Below, piece after piece: positions 25,475 to 34,700 of a stretch of DNA of 38,987 nt. The translations under genes were made by a program, and so were the position numbers. The number at the start of each line of letters is the position of its first letter. Within the stretch, counting starts at the first letter, position 1. Below the pieces are notes generated by a model, which did not search any database, had not been told where the DNA came from, and worked only from the letters and a program-made list of their open reading frames with translations. Source of the DNA: Anaerolineae bacterium (GTDB lineage Bacteria; Chloroflexota; Anaerolineae; B4-G1; SLSP01); the NCBI GenBank assembly GCA_016931185.1, contig JAFGFI010000481.1:1-38987 (forward strand). The letters are read 5' to 3'.

Positions 25475-26593
25475 TCAATTCTGTTCGTTATATTCGGAGT
25501 CCGATTTCTCTAGTAATGTATATTGAACTACCATTTGCTCAGTGTCTTGAAGCTCTTCGGTGTACTCAGATTTTGGAAGAGATGCTATTTTCCTTTTGCG
25601 TTTTGGACGGTTACGGCCACCATCCTCTGGCAATGCTTCTTCCTCTTCTTCATCCCATAATAAGCCAGGGCGTGGGATTTTGTAATATACATTTTCTTGT
25701 GAACCATTTGCCTTGAGATTTTCCCCATCAAATCTTCCTAAGGCCCCTTCTAAATATTCTTCGACTTCATCGACACAAACCCATCTACGCTCAAGTCTCT
25801 CCGCTACTTCACCCGTGATACAACTACCCGCAAAAGGATCAATTACTAAGTCCCCTTTTTCAGTAAGCATACGAATAAAATATTCAGGTAATATAGATGG
25901 ATAACGAGCTGGGTGTGGTTTGATCTTATGTGCGGCACAATACCTTAAATAATAACTATTGCTCTCAGTATTTGGTAAAGCTAATAAGTTTGGGGGAATA
26001 GCCGCCTTATTATTGACAGAAAATTTCTCGCTGATGTCATGCCCAGAAGGCCGTTTTTTAGCTGTATAACCATTCCTGAGCAAGTCTTTCATACTATCAC
26101 TATATGGTTGTAACACACGGCGATTGCTTGCTTTCGGATAGGGGGTAGGAGATAACCACCAAATACAATTTATAGCGTCCTTTACCCTTATCCGTCGTAC
26201 TGTTACCCATTCGGCAGGTGTAGGTAACTTTGAAGGATTCCACCAATAAAATTCTTGCGCCAAGTGAAACCCTATCTCTTCACAGAGCATTATCAAGAGT
26301 TTAAAATGATATAGACTTCTAGTGGGTTGTCCTTTTATCCAAGATCCGCCAATATCAATGACTAGACTCCCATCATCTCGCAAGATACGCTTAAAAATGT
26401 GTCCAAAGCTTCTAAACCATTCAATATAATCCATAGCATCAACATTGCCGTAATCTTTTTTACGAACCAGACCAAATGGTGGGCTTGTCATAATCAGATT
26501 AACGGATTTCAATTCAATATACTTTTCCATTAACTGCAAAGAGTCACCATGAATGATTTTTCCAAACTTTGTATTAAAATAAATCTCTGTCAT
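25475..26593 (-). CDS. DNA methyltransferase, beta-class, M.PvuII-like (N4-cytosine)
   Basis: The 372-residue protein carries motif IV TSPPF (36-40) before motif I DPFAGS (252-257), the beta-class order; TSPP-type motifs mark N4-cytosine enzymes. Long stretches recall M.PvuII closely: TSPPFGLVRKKDYGN, FYWWNPSKLPTPAEWV, RIRVKDA, RPSGHDI, IPPNLL and HPARYPSILPEYFIRMLTE. M.PvuII methylates CAGCTG, so the same or a close target is a fair guess. A C-terminal extension (about 290-372), with an acidic run then a basic run, is longer than in M.PvuII. The start overlaps the upstream endonuclease stop by four bases. This DNA is AT-richer than its surroundings, suggesting transfer. Confidence 0.92.
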   Translation of the reverse strand: MTEIYFNTKFGKIIHGDSLQLMEKYIELKSVNLIMTSPPFGLVRKKDYGNVDAMDYIEWFRSFGHIFKRILRDDGSLVIDIGGSWIKGQPTRSLYHFKLLIMLCEEIGFHLAQEFYWWNPSKLPTPAEWVTVRRIRVKDAINCIWWLSPTPYPKASNRRVLQPYSDSMKDLLRNGYTAKKRPSGHDISEKFSVNNKAAIPPNLLALPNTESNSYYLRYCAAHKIKPHPARYPSILPEYFIRMLTEKGDLVIDPFAGSCITGEVAERLERRWVCVDEVEEYLEGALGRFDGENLKANGSQENVYYKIPRPGLLWDEEEEEALPEDGGRNRPKRKRKIASLPKSEYTEELQDTEQMVVQYTLLEKSDSEYNEQN

Positions 26594-27969
26594 TTTTCTA
26601 TCTGAGGATCTAGTTTTTTTAACTGCATTGCATGTTTTGCTTCTCTATTAAGCACTTGAATAATAAAAGATGGATTTTTTATAATGCCCTCAATATCGGT
26701 ACGATCTATCATAACAATAGCTAAATTAGAATCAGCCATGACTTTGTTTGCATATTCTCTAGCAGTCACTCCAATCTTACCTGTGCTAACTATAACAATC
26801 ACGTTACTTTTTAGCATATGTGTTAGGCCAACTTCTTTAGCAACGTCATCTAACCGAATACTAGAAGTATTTTTACACTGTATTTGCCATCTAGAAAATA
26901 CCAACCGGTCTGACTCGAAGATTAAATCCACCTCAGCACCACCTGTCATATTGCCACGTAGCCTCGTCGCTACATAATCAAGGTCGATGATTCGCATAAA
27001 TTTAAAAGCCAAAGCTTCTAATGCCAAATCACGTATATGAGTATCTGTATCATTTAATTCATCAAGTATTTTTGCTAGAGGTTTGCGCAACAAAGGTCTC
27101 AAATCCGAATAAACTTGTTGCTCAAGTTGCTCCAAAATGGGCAACACTACTTCCCGCTTTAACTGTTCTGTAGGGTAAACAAGAAAGGGTTTTGCGCCCC
27201 GTCCGGGAGATTTTGTCCCCCGTACTAGAGTTATATAACCAGCATCTCTAAGTGGATACAAAACCGTCTTGGGAAGCATTTTTTCATTAAACTTGACACC
27301 ATAAATGGCAGATGCTAGCTTTTCAATCTCATTTGAGGAATATGATTCTTGTTCTCCCTGATTGACTAGTGATTTGATGAAAGCCTTTTGTTCTAGTGTC
27401 AATTGAGCTAGTGCATCAAGTTCATTAGCCGTAATGCCTGCAAGCTCCATTAATCTAACTTCATTGACACGCCATCCCTTCGCAAAAACACCGGCCTTTT
27501 CTAGCCATAATCTCATCATACTTGGGTGTTTGCCACCACGTGGAAAGTTAATCCCCCGTTCCTGTAACCACTCGCGCAACTTAACAAGCGTGACCTGTTG
27601 TCCGGAGACTTGCATATCTTGTACACATTGCACAAGAATCAGACCGTTTAAATAGAGCAAGATGTGCTTGGCTAGTTCGGCGTATAACTCTGCGCCTACA
27701 TCTCGTCGTTGGTATAATGACTCACCAAAATCGGTAAATAGAAGAGCATCATCTATAATATGATAGGCTTTTAAACTAAGCCTGAGATTCATTGCAAGTT
27801 TTTTCTTGTTTCGTTCACTAGTTTTATTATCCTTGAAGAAAGTCTCTTTGATGATATTTTCAAAGCCGTCTCTATCTCCCGAATACTCAGCGAGCAAATC
27901 CAACACAGTAGGCAAGTCAATTTGATTTGGAGAAAATTCACTACCAAACGGCAAATCACTTTTAGACAT
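26590..27969 (-). CDS. Predicted restriction endonuclease with Mrr-type PD-(D/E)XK domain
   Basis: The 459-residue protein is the upstream half of a two-gene operon with the methyltransferase (ATGA overlap). Its C-terminal part has the Mrr pattern: a helix with Glu318, then AEVDL with Asp348, then WQIQCKN with Gln364 and Lys366, the D-x(n)-QxK metal site. The rest (1-300) is helical with wing-like segments (about 55-180 and 225-265), likely DNA-reading winged helices. R.PvuII is only about 157 residues and looks nothing like this, so the pair is a new combination. AGAGG precedes the ATG by six bases. No control (C) protein is visible. The 262 bases upstream hold no gene or recognised site. 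Confidence 0.82.
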   Translation of the reverse strand: MSKSDLPFGSEFSPNQIDLPTVLDLLAEYSGDRDGFENIIKETFFKDNKTSERNKKKLAMNLRLSLKAYHIIDDALLFTDFGESLYQRRDVGAELYAELAKHILLYLNGLILVQCVQDMQVSGQQVTLVKLREWLQERGINFPRGGKHPSMMRLWLEKAGVFAKGWRVNEVRLMELAGITANELDALAQLTLEQKAFIKSLVNQGEQESYSSNEIEKLASAIYGVKFNEKMLPKTVLYPLRDAGYITLVRGTKSPGRGAKPFLVYPTEQLKREVVLPILEQLEQQVYSDLRPLLRKPLAKILDELNDTDTHIRDLALEALAFKFMRIIDLDYVATRLRGNMTGGAEVDLIFESDRLVFSRWQIQCKNTSSIRLDDVAKEVGLTHMLKSNVIVIVSTGKIGVTAREYANKVMADSNLAIVMIDRTDIEGIIKNPSFIIQVLNREAKHAMQLKKLDPQIEK

Positions 27970-28231
27970 TAAAAACCTCTTAACTGAAAGCTCAAAATAA
28001 TACTAACATTTACCTGTATCAATGAGTATACCATCACTACGAGCAGAAACAACTGAAACAGAATATATGTTCTATACAACATGCACTAAAACCTGCACAC
28101 GCTTTATGGATAGTGATTTATTAGCTACGAACTATACGTTTTAGTAACCAAGTGAATATGCTCAAGGCAAATTATTCTATTGCGCATGAACAGATTATAT
28201 CTGATTGGATATAGGTCTTCCGATTTATTGA

Positions 28232-29401
28232 TCACAAATAGCTTAACCACCACTCGCGGCGTTGTTGTTTTAAGTTAGCAAACCAGCGGCACAGAGGATA
28301 GAGGGCCAATACGACGGCAATCCATACAAGATACACCGTGCCAAGTCCAATACCAAAATTGGCCGGGTAGTAGATGAAAAGGACGGCAACTTCGCCAAGT
28401 GGAATCCCCTGGATGAGTGCGATCACAAACGCAATTGAGTGAATTACATAGAGATGTACAACGTAATAGAAGAACGGCACGCGGCCAATGGTAGTCATCG
28501 CGTCCGCAAGCCAGCCTTGAGCACGTTCAAACATAGCAAGAAGCATTAAAGCAGGGCCAAGTGTCATCAGTAAGTAGTGCAGGGAAGGGGGATACTTCGT
28601 GACATCGAAAAAATCAATCAGGGTTGCCGGCAACATGTCGCGCGCGTACCATGTATTGGGATCCCCGTAAAAGTTCAGCAGTCGCAATACAAAGAACGCG
28701 CATGTTAATAAAGCCCCGGCCCGCAAAAGCGTGCGAGGACGTGTGGGATTGTCACCGGCGAAGAATGGCCCAATTGCATATCCCAACGCCATCACGGCAA
28801 TCCAGGGGACGATAGGATAAATACCGTAAGCGACCGGCGAACCGCCGATCTTGACGATACCCTGAATGTGAAAAAGTATCCATAAAGCCGACGCCTCATC
28901 GGCGACAGGCTCAATGATATTGAGCAAATTGTGGCTGAGGATCATCGCAAGTGCAATCCCGATCATCGCGGGACGCGGCAACCAGATAAGGGCGGCAAGC
29001 GTGATCATGGACCAGCCAATGACCCAGAATATCTGCAAAATGGGCACAAATTGTGGCCCAACATTAAAATTCCAGCCGAGGTTAATGAACGTAAATTCTA
29101 CAAAAATAAGCCACGCGCCACGAGTTGCCAGATAGCGCGATAACGCGCCATTCGAAAATGATGCATCCTTTGCGCGCTTCTTTGCCCCGTATAAAAACGC
29201 ACTGATACCCGCGAGGAATATGAAAGTAGGAGCGCAAATATGCGTAATCCAACGGGTAAAAAAGAGGAATATATCCACATCCGCAAAATCAAGGGTTGAG
29301 GGTTGTGCCCGCGCCAACATATCGCGCACATGATCAAGCGCCATAATCACCATTACCAATCCGCGAAGCATGTCAATAGAAGCAAGGCGTTTTTCGTTCA
29401 T
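28232..29401 (-). CDS. Membrane acyltransferase, DUF1624/heparan-alpha-glucosaminide N-acetyltransferase-like
   Basis: The 389-residue protein begins MNEKRLASIDMLRGLVMVIM and has about ten membrane helices. The early ALDHVRDML segment contains His24, in the position expected for the acetyl-carrying His of the HGSNAT catalytic family (COG3503). These proteins move acyl groups across or at the membrane, in bacteria probably onto sugars or envelope glycans; the substrate is unknown. No ribosome site is evident before ATG 29401, though the start is well placed for the family. It follows the GAF protein on the same strand, with a hairpin between them, so it is probably transcribed separately. Confidence 0.82.
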   Translation of the reverse strand: MNEKRLASIDMLRGLVMVIMALDHVRDMLARAQPSTLDFADVDIFLFFTRWITHICAPTFIFLAGISAFLYGAKKRAKDASFSNGALSRYLATRGAWLIFVEFTFINLGWNFNVGPQFVPILQIFWVIGWSMITLAALIWLPRPAMIGIALAMILSHNLLNIIEPVADEASALWILFHIQGIVKIGGSPVAYGIYPIVPWIAVMALGYAIGPFFAGDNPTRPRTLLRAGALLTCAFFVLRLLNFYGDPNTWYARDMLPATLIDFFDVTKYPPSLHYLLMTLGPALMLLAMFERAQGWLADAMTTIGRVPFFYYVVHLYVIHSIAFVIALIQGIPLGEVAVLFIYYPANFGIGLGTVYLVWIAVVLALYPLCRWFANLKQQRREWWLSYL

Positions 29402-29441
29402 AGGTATCAGATTTTACACTCCAATCCATAATATGACATAA

Positions 29442-29475
29442 GACCTGACAGGTTTTGCTCAAAACCTGTCAGGTC
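29442..29475. terminator. Perfect 15-bp hairpin after the GAF gene
   Basis: GACCTGACAGGTTTT (29442-29456) and its exact complement (29461-29475) flank a 4-base loop. It lies just after the GAF gene on the minus strand and before the acyltransferase start. T-runs are poor, so it could be a terminator or a dispersed REP-like hairpin; similar sequences are common in intergenic DNA of related bacteria. Confidence 0.5.
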
Positions 29476-29493
29476 CTTAAATCACAATCTAAA

Positions 29494-30156
29494 TTATACA
29501 AAGAGCCAATCCGCCACGACCGGGGCGATAGCTTCCAACTGCGTAATATCTTTATCGTTAAAACCGCAAGGCCGTTTGTTAAGGACTTCAATGGCTCCAG
29601 CAGGCCGTCCTCCTCGGAGCAATGGCACACACATCATGGACTGGGTCGTGAATCCGCTGTGCGCATCAATATCACTGAAAAAACGTGGCTCCAAACCGGC
29701 AGAAGGTACGATCAACCCCTCATTATTGCGCACTACCCACCCGACTACTCCCAACCCTACGGGAACTCGCACCCCTATCAGCTTGTGCAGAACCGGGCTG
29801 GCCGCATAAGTAAGCACCAACTCTTCAGTTGTGGGATCCAAAAGAAAAATAGAAGCCGCTTCCGTTTGCAATCGCGCGTTAATTTCTAACAGAACCTCGG
29901 AGAGACCGCTCTCTATATCCACCTGTCCCACCAATAACCGGGTAATGTGTGCCAGGAAAACCAGGGTCTCTTGCTCAGTGCTGCTCAAACCATCTTCCAA
30001 GACATCCAGGGCCGCCGACAACACATGGCAGACCCCATAAAGCGCGCGCTTCACCTGCACAGTGGATATATCCTTCTCCCTATGCTCACAAACCCGCGCC
30101 ACACGGGATAAAACCCCCGCCACCTCATTCAAAACTGTACTGTTTAATTCCGCCAT
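29494..30156 (-). CDS. GAF-domain protein, possible small-molecule or redox sensor
   Basis: ATG 30156 follows GGGGAGGTG at good spacing; the frame extends further up without a ribosome site. The 220 residues have an N-terminal helical part (about 1-75) and a GAF domain (about 80-218). The domain shows 'EAASIFLLDPTTEELVLTYA', 'VGLGVVGWVV', 'TTQSMMCVPL' and 'GAIEVLNK', all typical of GAF folds in phytochrome/FhlA-type regulators. No output domain is attached, so it may act through a partner. It is the sole plus-point in a cluster of otherwise unrelated genes; the next gene upstream faces the other way beyond a repeat element. Confidence 0.82.
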   Translation of the reverse strand: MAELNSTVLNEVAGVLSRVARVCEHREKDISTVQVKRALYGVCHVLSAALDVLEDGLSSTEQETLVFLAHITRLLVGQVDIESGLSEVLLEINARLQTEAASIFLLDPTTEELVLTYAASPVLHKLIGVRVPVGLGVVGWVVRNNEGLIVPSAGLEPRFFSDIDAHSGFTTQSMMCVPLLRGGRPAGAIEVLNKRPCGFNDKDITQLEAIAPVVADWLFV

Positions 30157-30267
30157 CGGCTCACCTCCCCATGTGACGTTCACATTATACACCGGGTTGA
30201 GATTTGCTCAACGTGGTTCTTTGTCAAAACCTACAAAAATCTCAGTAGACATTCATATTCTGCACGT

Positions 30268-30412
30268 GTATGCGTTTAGTTTTTTGAGCAAACGGCGCCA
30301 TTGACGGTAGCAAAGCGGCTAAAGCCGCACGAAAAAAAATACTCTCAACCCCTTGTTTCTCCCTGGAGCAGGTGACAGAAAACGGCAATCGCTCACAAAA
30401 CTAAACGGTTAC
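30268..30412 (-). mobile_element. MITE-like element, copy B, inverted relative to copy A
   Basis: Read on the minus strand it begins GTAACCGTTTAGTTTTGTGA and matches copy A over the first ~50 bases with about two to three differences, and again at the far end (GGCGCCGTTTGCTC, then AAACGCATAC). The inner part is about 37 bases shorter, with only the short hairpin GCGGC-TTTA-GCCGC. No target duplication is visible. It fills part of the 459-base gene-free gap 30157-30615; the rest (30413-30600) shows no gene, only the uxuA leader and its ribosome site. Confidence 0.65.
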
Positions 30413-30615
30413 CCATTTTCATCTAACCGCTGGTGAACGGCCAGCTGTTGATGAAAAATTCCTTTGTTGTTTATCATCTTGGAGTAGAATAAGTAAAAGA
30501 TGACGATCGCCGGCTCGCTGCCGGGATTGAAAAGATCATGCAAAGGATCGGCTAACTTGCGGTTGGTCGATCCTGAAGATTTGAGGCTTTCAATATTTTC
30601 TAAGGAGAGATAGAT

Positions 30616-31596
30616 ATGATTCAAATTGCAGAAATGTTACCCCCCCGACCCTCTGGCCTCTGGACGATGGTCAAGCAGTGCGGGATCACCCACGCCGTCG
30701 GCGGCATGGACTTCAGCGGTGGCCTTGATGTAGATAAGGAATACTTGCCGTGGAGCTATATGTCGCTGGTGCGCCTCAAAACGCTGTACAACGATTTTGG
30801 CTTTTCACTGGATGTGCTGGAAAGCCGCCCCCCGCTTAACAAAGCCAAGCTGGGATTGCCGGGCCGCGATGAGGAGATCGAGACGGCTATTACGCTGATC
30901 CGCAATATGGGTAAACTCGGCATCCCCGTGTGGTGCTACGAGTGGATGGCCGTCTTTAACTGGATGCGTACCTCAACTACCGCCCCCGCGCGCGGCGGCG
31001 CAATGGCAACCGCCTTCGATTTTGATCTGATGAAAGACGCGCCGCTCACGGAATATGGCGAAGTTAGCGAGGAGACGTTATGGGAAAATCTCGACTATTT
31101 CCTCAAAGCCGTGGTGCCGGTGGCAGAAGAAGCGGGCGTCAAACTGGCGATGCACCCCGACGATCCCCCCCTCTCACCCATTAGGGGCATCGGGCGTGTC
31201 ATGAGCAGCATTGAGAACTACCAGCGCTTGCTCGATATGTACCCCAGTCCTGTCAACGGTATCGGCCTGTGCCAGGGGAACTTCACACTGATGACGGATG
31301 ACCTGCCTGCCGCGATCCGGCACTTCGGGAAGCAGGATAAGATCTTTTTCGTCCACTTCCGCGATGTGCGCGGCGACAAGACTAAATTTGTCGAGACCTT
31401 CCACGATGAGGGCAAGACCGATATGCTCGAGTGTATGAAGGCATACCGCGATATCGGCTTCGACGGTGTCTGCCGTCCCGATCACGTTCCCACGATGGAA
31501 GGAGATCGCAATGACCACCCCGGCTACTCCAACATCGGACGGTTGTTCGCAATTGGGTATTTGAAGGGACTGAGAGAAGCGGTATACGCGGAGTAA
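30616..31596 (+). CDS. uxuA: Mannonate dehydratase
   Basis: AAGGAGAG lies just before ATG 30616. The 326-residue protein is a TIM barrel of the mannonate dehydratase family, somewhat shorter than the 390-residue E. coli UxuA. Seen motifs are an [13 protein letters not shown] metal-site segment (about 176-188), [10 protein letters not shown] (about 218-227), [17 protein letters not shown] (about 244-260) and [13 protein letters not shown] (about 287-299). It dehydrates D-mannonate to 2-keto-3-deoxygluconate, in glucuronate or hexuronate breakdown, with a divalent metal. No other hexuronate genes are near. A closely related sugar-acid dehydratase is possible. Confidence 0.88.
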   Translation: MIQIAEMLPPRPSGLWTMVKQCGITHAVGGMDFSGGLDVDKEYLPWSYMSLVRLKTLYNDFGFSLDVLESRPPLNKAKLGLPGRDEEIETAITLIRNMGKLGIPVWCYEWMAVFNWMRTSTTAPARGGAMATAFDFDLMKDAPLTEYGEVSEETLWENLDYFLKAVVPVAEEAGVKLAMHPDDPPLSPIRGIGRVMSSIENYQRLLDMYPSPVNGIGLCQGNFTLMTDDLPAAIRHFGKQDKIFFVHFRDVRGDKTKFVETFHDEGKTDMLECMKAYRDIGFDGVCRPDHVPTMEGDRNDHPGYSNIGRLFAIGYLKGLREAVYAE

Positions 31597-31621
31597 AGAA
31601 GACTCAATAGATCGAAACTCT

Positions 31622-31707
31622 AGGGTGGGGTACACTTTGGCATCTGACATTGGATTGCTATTTACGCCACAAGTTTCTTTTCAGAGCGCGTTAAGTGCGC
31701 CCCACCT
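31622..31707. repeat. Inverted-repeat element upstream of the large sensor kinase
   Basis: AGGGTGGGGTACACTT (31622-31637) pairs with AAGTGCGCCCCACCT (31693-31707) with one gap and two mismatches. The 55 bases between have no coding sense. The ends resemble those of small palindromic repeats. Its presence argues against the frame opened at 31625 being the real protein start. Confidence 0.5.
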
Positions 31708-31723
31708 GAGTATGGAGAGACCA

Positions 31724-34700
31724 ATGATGAGAGACGAAGATAAAACAGAGGCGCAACTCATAGCAGAATTGGCTTGCTTACGCCAACGGGTAGCTGAATT
31801 AGAAGCCATAGCAACCGAGCAGCAGCAGACAGAAGAAACGACGCGCGCACAAAGGTTGCTGCTGGGCCTCAGCTATGCGGCGCAGGCCGTACAACGCGCG
31901 CGCACCCCGGAAGCCGTGTATCACGCCATTGGCGAACACGCAGCCAAATTAGGGTTTAACGCCACAATCTTAATGTTAAGTGAAGATCGCGCGCACTTGA
32001 TCGTCCCTCACTTGCCTCTTCAATTGAACCTGCTACGAGCAGCGGAGAAACTGACCGGCCTGTTAGCAAAGGGTCAAATTCCTCTTGTGCCGGACGGCCA
32101 CATCCAACGGATTATTACCAGTGGAGAAACCCTATTGGATACCATAGACGCTGCCGGTGTTGCCGAATTTCTACCTCGTTCTGCGCATCCCCTGGCCGGA
32201 CAATTGGTGCATTTATTGGGCTGGCGACAACGTATCCTTGCCCCATTGATGATGGATGGCGAGGTGTGGGGCGTATTGGCCATCGCCGGTAACAGGCTGA
32301 CCGAATTCGACATCCCGGCTGTGATTGCTTTTGCCAACCAGGCAGCTATTGCTATTGAAAACGCGCGGCTGTACAAAGAGACTCAACAACTGGCCGCTTT
32401 CAACCAGAGTATCATTCAGAATATGGCTGAAGGCATCATCGTACAAGATATTAACGGGGTTTTCACCTTTATCAATCCAGCAGCAGCGGCATTGCTAGGC
32501 TATGCGCCTGACGAGTTACTAGGACAACATTGGACTACCGTTATTCCGCCCGACCAACAAGTTATTGTTGATGCAGCCAACAAACGGCGTATACATGGTG
32601 AATCCGACCGTTACGAATTGGAAGTGATGCGCCAGGATGGTGAACGGTTAATTGTATTGATTGCCGGCAGTCCGCTTTATGATGCGGAAAAACAGTTAAC
32701 CGGCACGATGGCCGTCTTCACCGACATCACCGGGCGTAAGCAGACAGAGATAGCGATGCAACAATACCGCGATCACTTGGAAGAATTGGTCGCCGAGCGT
32801 ACTACCCAGCTTATGCGAGCTAACGAGCAACTCACCCGTAGCGAAGAACGGCTTACTTTGGCAATTGTAGGCACGGGCGGCGCGTTGTGGGACGAGGAAC
32901 TAGACCCTGATGCAGACTTTGATGCGCAATCCGGCGTGACGTATTATTCTCCCGAGGAACATCAACTCTTGGAGTACGAGCAGGGAACAGAGCGGGCCAG
33001 TCCGTTTGAATTGTCCCCGAACTATGAAGCCTGGTATGATTATGTCCTCCCAGAAGACCGCGCGGTAGTCACACAACGCCAACGAGAGCATTTTGAGGGT
33101 CACACAGAATATTTAGATCATGAATATCGGGTCCGGCTCAAAGACGGTCACATCCGCTGGATTCATGGCCGTAGCCGTATCATACGGGATGCATCGGGGC
33201 GGCCTGTCCGGTGGATTGGGATTGATTGGGATGTCACCGAGCGGAAACAGGCAGCGGAGGAATTGATTAAATATCGTGAGCGTCTTGAAGAACTAGTCGG
33301 GGAACGCACTGCTGAACTTGAGCAGGAAATTGCCGAGCGCAAGCGCGTGGAGCATGCGTTGCGTGAAAGTGAAGGTAAATTCAGGTCCATTACCGAGAAT
33401 GCCGTGGATTTTATTTTTATTAAGGATAAAATGCGAAGATATACGTTCATCAATCCGGCGATGCAGGCGCTTCTAGGACTTCCCAAAGATAAAATTCTGG
33501 GAAAAATGCCGGCAGAGGTTTTTGGTCCCGAACAAGGGCGCATTATCGAAGAAGTTGACGACCGTGCTTATGCCGGTGAAACGGTAAATGAAATCAAAAG
33601 TCTTACGATAAATGGCAAACAATTTTTCTTCGATACCACTCAAACCCCACTTACCAGAGAAGATAACGAGATCACTTCGATTATGGGGATTGTAAGAGAT
33701 GTGACCGGACGCATCCAAACTGAAGAGGAGATTAGAAGTTTTAAGAAGGCACTGGATGCTTCATCGGACGCTATCGGGATGTCGGCCCCCGACGGTAGAC
33801 ACTATTACCAGAACCAGACTTTTGATGAAATGTTTGGCGAAATCGGAGAAGATCCACCGGCAACGCTTTTTGTGGATGAAACAGTAGGACGTGAGATCTT
33901 TAAAACTATTATGGTGGAAAATGAATGGATTGGCGAAGTGGCCATGTATGGCAAGGACAGGGCAATATTGGATATTCTGCTCCGTGCTTACGTTGTGAAG
34001 GAAAATGAGAAAATCATTACGCTCGTAGGTATGCATACAGACATTACCGCGCGCAAACGGGCAGAGGTAGAACGGGCGCACCTAACACACCAGATGGCAC
34101 AGATCCTCGCCACTGTGCCCACAGGGGTGTTGTTATTAGATGCGGGGGGGCACATTCAGCAGACAAATCCTGTAGCCGAGGACTACCTGACTGTGCTGGC
34201 CGGGGATAACGTGGGCGATACCCTACAACCGGACCTCTCAACCCGTTCAAACCATCCTCTAAGGCCGGTCCTTACCCACCTCGGCGATCACTCGCTGGTC
34301 GAATTACTTACTTCCCCCCCCACCCGGGGTATGTGGCACGAAGTTAAGGCAGACAGGTATACCTTTGAAGTTATCGCGCGTCCGGTAGAAACCGGGGCCG
34401 AGCCGGAACAATGGGTGATGGTACTCAACGATGTGACCCGGGAACGGGAGATTCAGGCACAACTTCAGCGGCAAGAGCGGCTGGCGGCTGTAGGGCAACT
34501 GGCCGCCGGCGTCGCCCACGATTTCAACAACATTATGGCCTCTATTGTACTCTATGCCCAAATGGCGGCGCGGTCGGATACATTGTCGCCCCATGACCGG
34601 GAGCGGATGACCGTAATTACACAACAAGCCTGGCACGCCACTCGCCTGATCCAGCAGATCCTCGACTTCAGCCGCCGGGCAGTGTTGGAACGCCGGCCCT

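Noticed and set aside
30409..30624. Minus-strand 71-codon frame before the mannonate dehydratase
   Set aside because: It overlaps the repeat element at one end and the uxuA start at the other, has no ribosome site, and shows no family resemblance.
31625..31723. Longer start of the large sensor kinase at 31625
   Set aside because: That stretch spans an inverted-repeat element and has no ribosome site; GGAGAG at 31714 favours 31724.
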